From: Pseudocoprococcus catus
Lineage (GTDB): Bacteria > Bacillota > Clostridia > Lachnospirales > Lachnospiraceae
Direction: 5' to 3'
DNA: 34,593 nucleotides
Assembly: GCF_019734885.1 (NCBI RefSeq)
Contig: NZ_JAAXCM010000030.1
Span: 1-34,593, forward strand
Below the pieces are notes generated by a model. It did no database searches. It saw only the letters and a list, made by a program, of their open reading frames with translations, and was not told the origin of the DNA. The translations under genes and the position numbers were made by a program. Shown one piece after another: positions 15,241 to 23,476 of the stretch (position 1 is the stretch's first letter; every line of letters begins with the position of its first letter).

Positions 15241-15597
15241 ATGGCAAAACGACCTGTACCACTTTATGACTTCGCAGCTTTCGGGCAAGCTATAAAAGCG
15301 GCGCGGACAGAAAGAAAAGAAAGTCGCAAGGCAGTAAGCGACGCAATGAATATTTCTCCGCGTTATCTAACCAATATTGAAAACAACGGACAACAGCCAA
15401 GTCTGCAAATCTTTTATGAGCTTGTGACCCGTTACAATATATCGGTAGACCAATTCTTTTTCCCCAATAAGGGAGCTGAAAAATCCACGCAGCGGCGGCA
15501 ACTTGATACGCTGCTCGACGGTATCAGCGACAAGGGATTACGGATTGTGACCGCTACGGCGAAAGAGGTTGCGGAAATCGAACATGAGGACAAATAA
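15241..15597 (+). CDS. XRE-family helix-turn-helix regulator
   Basis: A 118-residue DNA-binding protein. Residues about 10-65 form the Cro/C1-type HTH (FGQAIKAARTERKESRKAVS then NISPRYLTNIENNGQQPSL). The C-terminal part is a short helical region. Such regulators precede the mobilisation genes of Tn1549-like elements and probably control the relaxase operon or the choice between transfer and quiescence. It is followed by a terminator, so mobC needs its own promoter. An inverted repeat upstream may be its own operator. Confidence 0.88.
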   Translation: MAKRPVPLYDFAAFGQAIKAARTERKESRKAVSDAMNISPRYLTNIENNGQQPSLQIFYELVTRYNISVDQFFFPNKGAEKSTQRRQLDTLLDGISDKGLRIVTATAKEVAEIEHEDK

Positions 15598-15632
15598 GCT
15601 GTCCGAACACAACTGAATATTGTAGAAACAAG

Positions 15633-15666
15633 CGTTGCAGCCCTTAGAGGATTGCAGCGTTTTTTC
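15633..15666 (+). terminator. intrinsic terminator after the XRE gene
   Basis: CGTTGCA (15633-15639) pairs with TGCAGCG (15653-15659), with one G-T wobble, and six T residues follow. It separates the regulator from the mobilisation operon. Confidence 0.65.
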
Positions 15667-15727
15667 TTTGTGTTTTTTGGCAAAATCGGGTGTTGCGTTG
15701 TAGTAGGTATCAGAGGATAAAACTTTC

Positions 15728-15805
15728 ATAGCAAGCATAGGAAGTGTGTACCCACTTCCGTATTTTGCCCCGCAAAATGGCTTGTTGGGAAGTGTCCCAA
15801 ACCCT
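15728..15805 (+). other. oriT: oriT-like module, copy 1 (upstream of mobC)
   Basis: Three blocks: a 35-base block (15728-15762) containing the near-palindrome GGAAGTGTGTACCCACTTCC; a TTTTGC-CCC-GCAAAA hairpin (15763-15777); and GCTTGTTGGGA-AGTG-TCCCAAACCCT (15780-15805) with a TTGGGA/TCCCAA stem. It sits 24 bases before mobC, where Tn1549-type elements have their transfer origin. The third block next to a MOBP relaxase operon is a good nic-region candidate. A second copy lies inverted at 23477-23575. The exact nick base is not identified. Confidence 0.65.
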
Positions 15806-15829
15806 CGATACGAAAGGAGCGACAAGCGC

Positions 15830-16159
15830 ATGAGTGGCAGAAAACGGACGGTACAGATCAAATTCTATGTGACAGAGGAAGAAAAGAATTTGATTGAGGA
15901 AAAAATGAAGCTGATACCTACCCGCAATATGGCGGCATATCTGCGGAAAATAGCGATTGACGGATATGTTATCCAAGTAGACCATACGGACATAAAAGCA
16001 ATGACCGCAGAGATACAGAAAATCGGTGTCAACATCAATCAGATTGCAAAGCGTGTAAACAGTACCGGCAGCGTCTATCAAGAGGACATAGAGGAAATTA
16101 AGGGGGTGCTTGCGGAAATATGGCGGTTACAAAGATTAAGCCTATTAAAAGCACGTTGA
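15830..16159 (+). CDS. mobC: MobC-like relaxosome accessory protein
   Basis: A 109-residue DNA-binding helper of the relaxase. The N-terminal part (MSGRKRTVQIKFYVTEEEKN) is a ribbon-helix-helix type. The C-terminal half contains IQKIGVNINQIAKRVNSTGS, the usual MobC core. ATG 15830 has AAAGGAG 10 bases upstream; the frame is open to 15746 through the oriT-like DNA but has no ribosome site there. It overlaps the relaxase gene by 40 bases, so the two are coupled. Family role: binds oriT and helps the relaxase open the DNA. Confidence 0.9.
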   Translation: MSGRKRTVQIKFYVTEEEKNLIEEKMKLIPTRNMAAYLRKIAIDGYVIQVDHTDIKAMTAEIQKIGVNINQIAKRVNSTGSVYQEDIEEIKGVLAEIWRLQRLSLLKAR

Positions 16160-17472
16160 GAAAAGCCCTTGACTATATCCAAAACCCGGATAAGACGGAC
16201 GGAAAAATGCTTGTGTCCTCGTTCGGGTGCAGCTATGAAACGGCAGATATTGAATTTGAATTTACCATAGCGCAGGCGTTGGATAAGGGGAACAATTTAG
16301 CCCACCATTTGATACAGTCCTTTGAGCCGGGAGAAGTGGACTATGAGAAAGCTCACGAAATCGGACGGCAGCTTGCCGACGCAGTAACAAAGGGACAGCA
16401 TGAGTATGTTTTGACAACACACATAGACAAGGGACACGTCCATAATCACATCATTTTCTGTGCCGTAAACTTTGTAGATCACCACAAGTACAATTCCAAT
16501 AAGCGCAGCTATTACGGCATACGAAACATCAGCGACAGGCTGTGTCGGGAAAATGGATTGTCCGTTGTTGTTCCGGGCAAAGGAAACAAGGGAAAAAGCT
16601 ATGCGGAATACCAGGCGGAAAAGACCGGGACAAGTTGGAAAGGCAAGTTAAAAATCGCCGTGGACGCACTCATTTCTCAAGTGTCCGATTTTGAAGAATT
16701 GCTATCACGATTGCAGGCTATGGGCTATGAGATAAAACCGGGAAAATATGTGTCATGCCGCGCTCCGGGACAGGAACGCTTTACAAGGCTTAAAACCCTC
16801 GGTGCAGATTATACAGAAGAAGCCTTACGGGAACGTATCAAGGGAACACGCACCCGTACTGTCAAAGCTCCAAAACAACAGAAAAACGGTATCAGCCTGC
16901 TGATTGATATTCAGAACAGTATCAAGGCACAGGAAAGCCGGGGCTATGAGCAATGGGCGAAAATCCATAATCTGAAACAGGCGGCAAAGACGCTGAATTT
17001 CTTGACGGAACGTAAGATTGAACAGTACGCAGACTTGACCGCTAAAATCGCGGAAATTACGGCGGCAAATGAGCAGGCGTCAGACAGCATAAAGGCAGTT
17101 GAAAAACGGCTTGCGGATATGGCGGTGCTGATTAAGAATGTCACGACCTATCAAAAAACAAAACCTGTCTATGATACATACCGCAAGGCAAGGAATAAGA
17201 GTGGCTACCGGGCAGACCACGAACAGGCGATTATCCTGCATGAAGCGGCTGTAAAAGCATTACAGGCGGCGCAGATCGGTGGCAAGCTCCCAAGCGTTAC
17301 CGTCTTGCAAAATGAATATGAAAAGCTCCAATCGCAGAAAGAAGCCCTTTATGCGGATTATGGAAAACTGAAAAAGCAGGTCAAGGAATACGATGTTATC
17401 AAGCGGAACATTGACAACATTTTGCGGCAGGACAGAGAGCCGGAACGGGAGAAAGAAACAGAGCGTGGATAA
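16120..17472 (+). CDS. MOBP-type relaxase (VirD2/MobA-like)
   Basis: A 450-residue nickase/strand transferase that cuts oriT, stays bound to the 5' end and pilots the strand to the recipient. The candidate catalytic Tyr19 lies in KALDYIQNPDKT, and the metal-binding motif is HIDKGHVHNHIIF (His101, His108, His110). The relaxase domain covers about 1-240. The C-terminal 200 residues are charged and probably coiled coil (EQYADLTAKIAEITAANEQA; EYEKLQSQKEALYADYGKLK). Length and order after MobC fit the Tn1549 relaxase. The start lies inside mobC, without a separate strong ribosome site. No lesion is seen. Confidence 0.93.
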   Translation: MAVTKIKPIKSTLRKALDYIQNPDKTDGKMLVSSFGCSYETADIEFEFTIAQALDKGNNLAHHLIQSFEPGEVDYEKAHEIGRQLADAVTKGQHEYVLTTHIDKGHVHNHIIFCAVNFVDHHKYNSNKRSYYGIRNISDRLCRENGLSVVVPGKGNKGKSYAEYQAEKTGTSWKGKLKIAVDALISQVSDFEELLSRLQAMGYEIKPGKYVSCRAPGQERFTRLKTLGADYTEEALRERIKGTRTRTVKAPKQQKNGISLLIDIQNSIKAQESRGYEQWAKIHNLKQAAKTLNFLTERKIEQYADLTAKIAEITAANEQASDSIKAVEKRLADMAVLIKNVTTYQKTKPVYDTYRKARNKSGYRADHEQAIILHEAAVKALQAAQIGGKLPSVTVLQNEYEKLQSQKEALYADYGKLKKQVKEYDVIKRNIDNILRQDREPEREKETERG

Positions 17473-17555
17473 TAGGCTTATGGTAGAAATCTTCAAAAAG
17501 TCATGGTACAATGTATATAGCATTTATATTGTTAATCAGAAAGGAATTTTACATA

Positions 17556-18002
17556 ATGAAAGAATACATTGAGGAAAAAATTAAAAAACTGCAAGAAAGA
17601 GGCGACCCTAAAGGCTATCTTTCACGTTTAGCAAGTACAGATACTGAAATACGCAGGTTGTGGAAAGCCGAAGTTCAAAAAGATAATACTTGTTGGCGTA
17701 ATATAAATACTAACGCTGATGTAATTGATTTGATAGAACATTTCGACGGACAAGTGCGTTTTGTAGAGGATAACGTTCCTTATGGAAGCGGTCATATTGA
17801 GGACGGATATAATATGGCTTTAGCCGAATATCGAGCAATACAAGGATTGCGTAAAATGGCACAATTTATAGACCCAAATCCTTTTAATCAAACACATTTT
17901 ACACCAATATCCGAAAATGAAATCGACAGACTGTTTGAGCGTATGAACAGTATTGTTGACAGAATGAATAATCAGAATTTTCGTAGAGCTATGCAAGATT
18001 GA
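17556..18002 (+). CDS. hypothetical AT-rich gene after the relaxase
   Basis: A 148-residue soluble protein, start ATG 17556 with AGAAAGGA upstream; an earlier in-frame ATG lacks a ribosome site. It begins MKEYIEEKIKKLQERGDPKG and has YGSGHIEDGYNMALAEYRAI in the middle and FERMNSIVDRMNNQNFRRAM at the end. No family recognised, no membrane segment or signal. Its codons are visibly more A/T-rich than the relaxase gene 83 bases upstream. A TGGTACAAT extended -10 (17504-17512) may give it its own promoter, and a strong terminator follows. It looks like a separately acquired passenger. An exclusion, defence or regulatory role would be guesswork. Confidence 0.75.
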   Translation: MKEYIEEKIKKLQERGDPKGYLSRLASTDTEIRRLWKAEVQKDNTCWRNINTNADVIDLIEHFDGQVRFVEDNVPYGSGHIEDGYNMALAEYRAIQGLRKMAQFIDPNPFNQTHFTPISENEIDRLFERMNSIVDRMNNQNFRRAMQD

Positions 18003-18003
18003 T

Positions 18004-18056
18004 AAAAAAAGACGGGACGCGGCAGCTATCAGATAGCCACCGCGCCCCGTCTTTTT
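18004..18056. terminator. bidirectional terminator between converging operons
   Basis: AAAAAGACGGGACGCGG (18006-18022) pairs with CCGCGCCCCGTCTTTTT (about 18039-18055) with one mismatch; an inner GCTATC/GATAGC stem caps it. A-run and T-run flanks let it work both ways. It lies between the rightward gene ending at 18002 and the leftward transfer operon ending at 18175. The 118 bases from 18057 to the operon end hold no further feature that I can see. Confidence 0.88.
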
Positions 18057-18174
18057 GTAGGTGCAGTTTTTATGTTACGCAGTAGAACGCCGTTTTTCTT
18101 AGGTTATGGATAAATCCTTTGCCACTATGAGAAATGCTCCCGGAAAGCCTTACAAATCAAGCCTTTTTTCGTGT

Positions 18175-18540
18175 CTACTCCGTAACACGGGTGCGTCTTT
18201 TCCTCATGCGTTCGGCGGCTTGTTGCCGTGTGATACGCTTTCGGCAGTCCGGGCAGTATTTGACGCTGTTTGACTTTGACGCAAAGGAAGTCCCGCATAC
18301 GGTACAACGCTTTTTATCCTCGGCATGGAAAAGTTCGGCATACAGCAGCGTATCATTGGGAAGTACGGCAGTCTTGAACCATTTGCAAAGTAGCGAATAG
18401 GAAATGAGCTGCGGACATACGCACTCGTCCCCGTCGTCAAGCAAAATGCAGTTTCCATTGTCGCAGTTGCAGCAGGATTTTTTCACAAGAGCATTTACCC
18501 TCCGGCTTTGCTGCGGCGAAAGCCGCTTAATCCCGGTCAT
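18175..18540 (-). CDS. cysteine-rich VLP-domain protein
   Basis: A 121-residue protein with two zinc-binding-like parts. The N-terminal half has ALVKKSCCNCDNGNCILLDD, then CVCPQLISYSLLCKWFK, the Cys_rich_VLP pattern with the VLP triplet in TAVLPNDTLLY. The C-terminal half has CTVCGTSFASKSNSVKYCPD followed by a basic tail, a classic zinc ribbon. Families like this are found only in Tn1549-like conjugative elements, and their role is unknown. It is the last gene of the leftward operon, and its ATG overlaps the TTRAP stop as ATGA. Confidence 0.85.
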   Translation of the reverse strand: MTGIKRLSPQQSRRVNALVKKSCCNCDNGNCILLDDGDECVCPQLISYSLLCKWFKTAVLPNDTLLYAELFHAEDKKRCTVCGTSFASKSNSVKYCPDCRKRITRQQAAERMRKRRTRVTE

Positions 18541-18749
18541 ACTTCATCAGCGGCATAAACGGCAAGCTCGTCATATTCCGTTTCGGTCAGCGCGTCCACT
18601 TTCTGCATGGTACGCTCTGCAAGCTCCCGCATATCCGCGTCCATAAAAGGCAGCGCGGCATTGATATTTTCAAGCAATGCCCGCTTGCTGTCCTCTGCGT
18701 AGATACTCAAAAGGTTTGTTTCTTCAACGGTAAATCTGTTCATGCTCAT
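18537..18749 (-). CDS. transposon-transfer assisting protein (TTRAP)
   Basis: A 70-residue acidic helical protein starting MSMNRFTVEETNLLSIYAED and containing MRELAERTMQKVDALTETEY. This is the TTRAP family pattern known from conjugative transposons, thought to help transfer; mechanism unknown. It overlaps both neighbours by 4 bases (ATGA), so it is translated as part of the operon. An ATG two codons later is an equally possible start. Confidence 0.85.
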   Translation of the reverse strand: MSMNRFTVEETNLLSIYAEDSKRALLENINAALPFMDADMRELAERTMQKVDALTETEYDELAVYAADEV

Positions 18750-19696
18750 ACCTCCAATTCGTGATTTTTTGTTTTCGCCGCCTTTTTCGGGGTGGTCTTT
18801 GTTTTGTCTGCTTTGAGCTGTGCCCGGATAGACTGGCGCAGCTTTTTAATTTCTCTGTCTCGGTTTTCGTCCCTGTTTATCTGTGCATATACGCCGTGAC
18901 GGTCTTTCAGAGGAGATAAGACAAGGCTTTGATAAGGCAGCATGGCGGCAAGCCGTTCTGTGTCCCTGCTTGACGCAAGCTGCATGAAAGCTGGGGAAAG
19001 CTCTACCATGAAATGCGTTTTGTTGGGGCTGTTGGGTGTTTCAAGCTGTTTCATACGCTCTACAATGCGCCTTGCTTCGGCTTCGATACGTCCGTCATGC
19101 AATGCGGCGATATGCTCCGCAAAATTGCCCGGTGCCAGCGTGCTGCGGCTTCGTTTTTCCTGTTGTAGCAGATCACGCAGGGCTTCCGGGTCGTTGGGCT
19201 TTGCTTCAAACCGTTCAAACTTTCCAAGCTGCGGGTCGGGCGTTCCGTGAATGACATAATTCGCGGGCTGCTCCCGGCTTCCGTTCTCATAGATCAGCGT
19301 GTGGATGTCAGCGGCTAAAGCCTGTTCCTTGACACGCTCATAATGTTTTGTGTAGTCAAGCTCATATAGATTGCCCTTGATTTTTCCGTCCTCAATCCCG
19401 GTCAGTTCCACGGCATAGGCAAGAATACGGTCATGGCTCTGCTCCTTGTGGAAACGCCATGTATTGTGTGCTGCGGTGTTTTTTAGAAAAACGTCACGCT
19501 CCCGAAAGCAATGTGTCCCGGACGGTCGGGACAGCCATAGCAGCGTTTTATCCTCGGCGGCAGGTTGCCCCGCCGCCTTTGTGATAATCCGCTTGTCAAT
19601 ATCAAAATCATTTTGGAAAAAGCCTGTGTTTGTCCGCATGATTGCTTCAAGGGACGATAACACGTCCACGTTTTCAAATTTACTTAATTTCCCCAT
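18746..19696 (-). CDS. hypothetical ICE protein with DUF4316-like tail
   Basis: A 316-residue soluble protein common in Tn1549-like operons by position; function unknown. The first 170 residues appear globular (LLWLSRPSGTHCFRERDVFL; ILAYAVELTGIEDGKIKGNL). The rest is charged, with EARRIVERMKQLETPNSPNK, and ends with SIRAQLKADKTKT and a basic Lys/Thr-rich tail. That tail closely resembles the end of the next upstream protein (SIRAQLKAEKQRT), so the two genes share a C-terminal module. The start follows a Shine-Dalgarno-like GGAGCTGACCGC, and the gap to the upstream stop is only 4 bases. Possible single-strand-associated function in the recipient is inference from the neighbour. Confidence 0.75.
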   Translation of the reverse strand: MGKLSKFENVDVLSSLEAIMRTNTGFFQNDFDIDKRIITKAAGQPAAEDKTLLWLSRPSGTHCFRERDVFLKNTAAHNTWRFHKEQSHDRILAYAVELTGIEDGKIKGNLYELDYTKHYERVKEQALAADIHTLIYENGSREQPANYVIHGTPDPQLGKFERFEAKPNDPEALRDLLQQEKRSRSTLAPGNFAEHIAALHDGRIEAEARRIVERMKQLETPNSPNKTHFMVELSPAFMQLASSRDTERLAAMLPYQSLVLSPLKDRHGVYAQINRDENRDREIKKLRQSIRAQLKADKTKTTPKKAAKTKNHELEV

Positions 19697-19700
19697 GCGG

Positions 19701-22700
19701 TCAGCTCCTTTCCAAATCCTGTGATTTTACCCGTGTCTTTTTCTGTGCAGTCCGTTGTTTCTCCGCTTTGAGCTGCGCCCGGATAGAGGGCTTTTCTTCC
19801 TTGCCCTTGCCGCGCTGCTTATCAGCCTTAATAGCGTCCGCAAGGTCGGTCAAAGAGATCTGCTCCCCGGCTTTTGCTTTTTTCTCCAGTTCGTCCACGG
19901 TCGGGGTGTTATTGATGATACCGTCAAAATTGTTGTCGTTCTGCTCGATAGTGTCCTCAACGTGCTTTAGGGGATTTTCCGGCTGTTTCCAAAACTCCGG
20001 CACTTCCTTGTAGCCGATACTGTCAACATAGTGTGCGGTGTCCTGTCCGTTCTGATGAAGCACCACCACATCGGAAACGGAAAGGCTGTGTCCCTTAAAA
20101 TCTTTCGGGTGGTCTACATTGAAGCGGGTATAAATATCTTCAAGGGTAGTTCCCGGCGCAAGGTCAGCGGTATAGATACGGTCATAGTTTGCCATATCCA
20201 CCGTATGCCCGGTTGCGGTCAGTCGGTTGTAAGGCTCAAAACGCAAATCCGTTGTTTCGTCCCCACGCTTTAGCTGATAAATGGAAAAGGTGTCTTTCTC
20301 CTGCGGCAGCTCCGGCGCAGCTTTTGTTTCTTCCTGTGTATGTTGGGCAGTACGATTATAAAAGACTTCCCATGCAGCTTTTTCTACACCGAACAAGCCG
20401 CCTTTTTCTGCGTGTTCCCTTAGTTCGGAAAGACTTGTAACTGCGCCCTCTGTTCCGTCCTCATAAATGCAGAAGATTTCTAAATCCTCATGGAAAAGCC
20501 GTTCTGCGGCTTCCTGCTGCAAGGGCAGCATACCGTCCCATGTATAGCCGTATTCCTGCATATCGGAGATTTGAATGGTCGGGTCGGGCAGGGCTGCGGT
20601 CTGTTCGGTTTCCCGTTCCTGTTGCAGTTCTTTCAAATACCCGTCAATGCTGTTGATGATCTCCGCTGCGGCACTTCGGATTGTTTCAAGAGAGCTTTTC
20701 AGCTCGTCAAGCTCCCGTCCGCTGCTCCACCCGGCAACATACCCAAAGGAATACTCGGACGTATCAAGTCCGTAATGCTGGCAGACAGCATACGCCACGC
20801 TTTCAGCCTGTACCTCACGGGTGCGGCGGTCGGGTCTGTCGGTCTGTTCCGTGACAGGGGCGTTTAAGTCAATGTCGTGCAGCTTTGCATGGGCGATTTC
20901 ATGGATAGCGGTTTTCAAGGTCTGAAGCTCGCTCATTCCCTCGTCAATGGCAATCCGCTTTTCCTCCAAGTGGTAGTAGCCGTGTGCGCCGCCCTCGATT
21001 TTCTCAAAACCGATAGGAACAAGGGAAGTCTTTTCAAGGGCTGCGAAAACGTCCTTGAAACGCTCCACGTCCCCGGTCAGCATATCCACGGCAAGGTTTG
21101 GGATTTCCTTTCCCTCGGTCTGCGACACGTCAAAGACAGATACCACCTTAAAGGCAGGTATTGTGATTTCTTTTTCCTCCGTTACCGGCTTTCCGTCTGC
21201 ACCGATTACCGGCTTTTGTGTCGCCGGATCGATTTTCTCCATTTCCTGCTTGACTTTGAACGGGGACGGTGCAAGGATTTTGATACCCTTTTCGCCTTTC
21301 ATCACATTTCGCTTAAAGTTATTTTTCCATGCGTTAAAGCCTGCGATAAGGGAAGCGTCTGGCTTTTGCATGGCGATCAGCAGCGTATTGTTAAAGCTGT
21401 AATTATGGAATTTTGACATAACGCGCAAATATTCCTTGTAGCGTTCGCTGTCAAACAGCTCCTTGATACCCTGTTCCAAACGGTCGGTGATCTCTTTGAG
21501 TTTTTCTGCGGGTTTCTCACTCGTCAGCACGATAGGGATTACCGGGCGGGGCTGTGTCGGCTCTGCGGTCAGCGTTGCCGCCTGTGGGGAAATTACCGCG
21601 TCAAACTCGATTTTCTCCGGTGCGGTGCGTTCCGACTGCGGATTGCTCATAATGCGGTAGTCCTCCGGCACGGCGCGACCCTCAAACTGTCGTTCCCATT
21701 CGTCGCCGCTTTTTACAAGATAGCCGTATGGGGTAAATACACCCTGCTCCTGTGCGGCGGCGTTCTTTCCAAAGGTCACGAGGTCAATCCCGGCTTTCCA
21801 TTCTTCGGGCATTTCCACCATGCCGGATTGATTGAGATAGTAGCTGCCTAACTGCTGTACGGTGTGAACCTCCGGGATATGGACGTAATAATCCACGTTG
21901 TAGGTAAAGTCGATTATCTGTCCGATATTCTCAAATCCCTGTTTCTGCTGCAAGGCTGCGTTGAGCTTCGGGATTTCCATAGGGTCAAGCTGTGCCAGTC
22001 GCGCCGCAAGGAAATTCAGGCTGTCAATGTCAGCGGCACATACCATGTCATAGGGAAGTGCAACGTGCCTGTCCGCATTATCGGAATAGCCGTGAATGAA
22101 AAAGTCCTGCGGATTATCTGCGGTAATGCCGACACTTTCCATAGCGGCGTGAAGCTGCTCTTTCGTGGCGGGCATATCAAGCCAAGTGCCGCCCGGCTGC
22201 CCGGTTTCAAAACGGCTGCGGCTGTCAATGAGGATAGCAAACTGTCCCTGTGTCTGTTCCGTCCTCTGTTGGGGGATAGCTGCCTGCGTTGGCTGCGGCT
22301 GTTCCTCGCCCTCCACGGTGTAGCCCGGTAAGAGCTGCCCGTTTACCTTGAAATGGTCTGCGTATTCCTGCGGTATTGTCGGGGAGATTTCCGTAAATAA
22401 ATGCTGATAGGCTTTGATACGCCCATTCAGATATTTTTCCATAGCCGCCTTATCCGCAAAAACCTTTCTGTCCTGTCCGGCGATTTTTGCCTGTCCGTAT
22501 CTGTCCGGGCTGTTGGTATGAACGCTCCATGTCAGCGTATAGGAATACGGGATAGATTTTCCCTGTTCCCGGTCATAGCGGGTATTCTCGTAAATGTGGT
22601 AGCGCATTTGATAGACGCTGTTGCTGATCGTATGGTTGTTGTTTTCGTCTGCCTGCCATTGATTTTCGGTGTGCGTGACAGCGGGTGTCCTTGCATATTC

Positions 22701-23444
22701 AATGGCTTTGTCAAAGGTCAGCGTATTACCTGCCTGTGCTTCCCAAGCCGCCGCCTGCTGTTTCAAGGCTTCAAAAATCGCCTGTTCCGCTGCGGCACTT
22801 TCTTCCCGCTGTCTGATAAGCTCCGCAAGCGGTAAGGCGGTCAATGCGGAAATATCGGCTTTGCCGCTTTCAAAATAAATGCCGCGCTCAATCCTCATAC
22901 GGTCGGCAGCGTCCAAGTGGTCACGGTCATAACTGGAATAATTCAATCTGTTTTCGCTCCTTTCCTGTGCAATCATCTTGTGCATGAGGTCGTAGTCCTC
23001 CATGCTCATGTGTCCGTCATATACATACGGGTCAATATCTTCTCCGTCATAGGGTTTCTCATGGAATGGAAGTCCTGCGGCATGGGCGGCTTGCCGTGCT
23101 TCCTCCAATACTTCCGGGGGCAACGTGTCGTCGTGGGCTTCGATAAAATCCGCAACGCTGTTATAGCCGTTTTCATAGTGGCGGCGTACTCCGGCAGCCA
23201 TTTCGTCCACGGTCATGTCCTCGCCTAAATAGCCGCAATAGTAGCTGTTGAGCATGATGGCGGCGGGGTCTTTTTGCCGGATTTCTTCAAGGCGGCTTTT
23301 ATCTTCTTCGGTAAGAGCGTCGTTTGCTTCCAAGTAGAAATAATCGCCGTTCCATGAACGCCCCTCGCGCCAAAAGGCAACCCAAGCGATACCGTCCCTT
23401 AGTTCTTCCTGATACTGTTTTACAGTGTCCCGTAAACTTGCCAT
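19701..23444 (-). CDS. 1247-aa anti-restriction fusion: ArdA-like, ArdC-like, YodL, DUF4316
   Basis: ATG 23444 is chosen because AAAGGAGGTT lies 6 bases upstream; a frame extending to 23579 runs through the oriT-like repeat. Parts in order: an N-terminal LPD-like region (1-380); an ArdA-like segment (about 400-595; GGTWLDMPATKEQLHAAMES, DFFIHGYSDN, PMEIPKLNAAL); an ArdC-like segment (about 650-950) with EYLRVMSKFHNYSFNNTLLI, a single-strand-DNA-binding type, and a metalloprotease motif AIHEIAHAKLHD (about 848); a YodL domain (about 1055-1150; GHTVDMANYDRIYTADL); and a DUF4316 tail. Known roles: ArdA mimics DNA to block type I restriction enzymes, and ArdC protects incoming single strands. The fusion probably shields the transferred DNA. 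Individual domain activity is not provable here. Confidence 0.82.
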   Translation of the reverse strand: MASLRDTVKQYQEELRDGIAWVAFWREGRSWNGDYFYLEANDALTEEDKSRLEEIRQKDPAAIMLNSYYCGYLGEDMTVDEMAAGVRRHYENGYNSVADFIEAHDDTLPPEVLEEARQAAHAAGLPFHEKPYDGEDIDPYVYDGHMSMEDYDLMHKMIAQERSENRLNYSSYDRDHLDAADRMRIERGIYFESGKADISALTALPLAELIRQREESAAAEQAIFEALKQQAAAWEAQAGNTLTFDKAIEYARTPAVTHTENQWQADENNNHTISNSVYQMRYHIYENTRYDREQGKSIPYSYTLTWSVHTNSPDRYGQAKIAGQDRKVFADKAAMEKYLNGRIKAYQHLFTEISPTIPQEYADHFKVNGQLLPGYTVEGEEQPQPTQAAIPQQRTEQTQGQFAILIDSRSRFETGQPGGTWLDMPATKEQLHAAMESVGITADNPQDFFIHGYSDNADRHVALPYDMVCAADIDSLNFLAARLAQLDPMEIPKLNAALQQKQGFENIGQIIDFTYNVDYYVHIPEVHTVQQLGSYYLNQSGMVEMPEEWKAGIDLVTFGKNAAAQEQGVFTPYGYLVKSGDEWERQFEGRAVPEDYRIMSNPQSERTAPEKIEFDAVISPQAATLTAEPTQPRPVIPIVLTSEKPAEKLKEITDRLEQGIKELFDSERYKEYLRVMSKFHNYSFNNTLLIAMQKPDASLIAGFNAWKNNFKRNVMKGEKGIKILAPSPFKVKQEMEKIDPATQKPVIGADGKPVTEEKEITIPAFKVVSVFDVSQTEGKEIPNLAVDMLTGDVERFKDVFAALEKTSLVPIGFEKIEGGAHGYYHLEEKRIAIDEGMSELQTLKTAIHEIAHAKLHDIDLNAPVTEQTDRPDRRTREVQAESVAYAVCQHYGLDTSEYSFGYVAGWSSGRELDELKSSLETIRSAAAEIINSIDGYLKELQQERETEQTAALPDPTIQISDMQEYGYTWDGMLPLQQEAAERLFHEDLEIFCIYEDGTEGAVTSLSELREHAEKGGLFGVEKAAWEVFYNRTAQHTQEETKAAPELPQEKDTFSIYQLKRGDETTDLRFEPYNRLTATGHTVDMANYDRIYTADLAPGTTLEDIYTRFNVDHPKDFKGHSLSVSDVVVLHQNGQDTAHYVDSIGYKEVPEFWKQPENPLKHVEDTIEQNDNNFDGIINNTPTVDELEKKAKAGEQISLTDLADAIKADKQRGKGKEEKPSIRAQLKAEKQRTAQKKTRVKSQDLERS

Positions 23445-23476
23445 GCGGTAAACCTCCTTTCGTGGTGGTGTGAATA

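Noticed and set aside
15746-15829. N-terminal extension of the MobC frame
   Set aside because: It runs through the oriT-like repeat, has no ribosome site, and the MobC family begins at MSGRKR (15830), where a good ribosome site is present.
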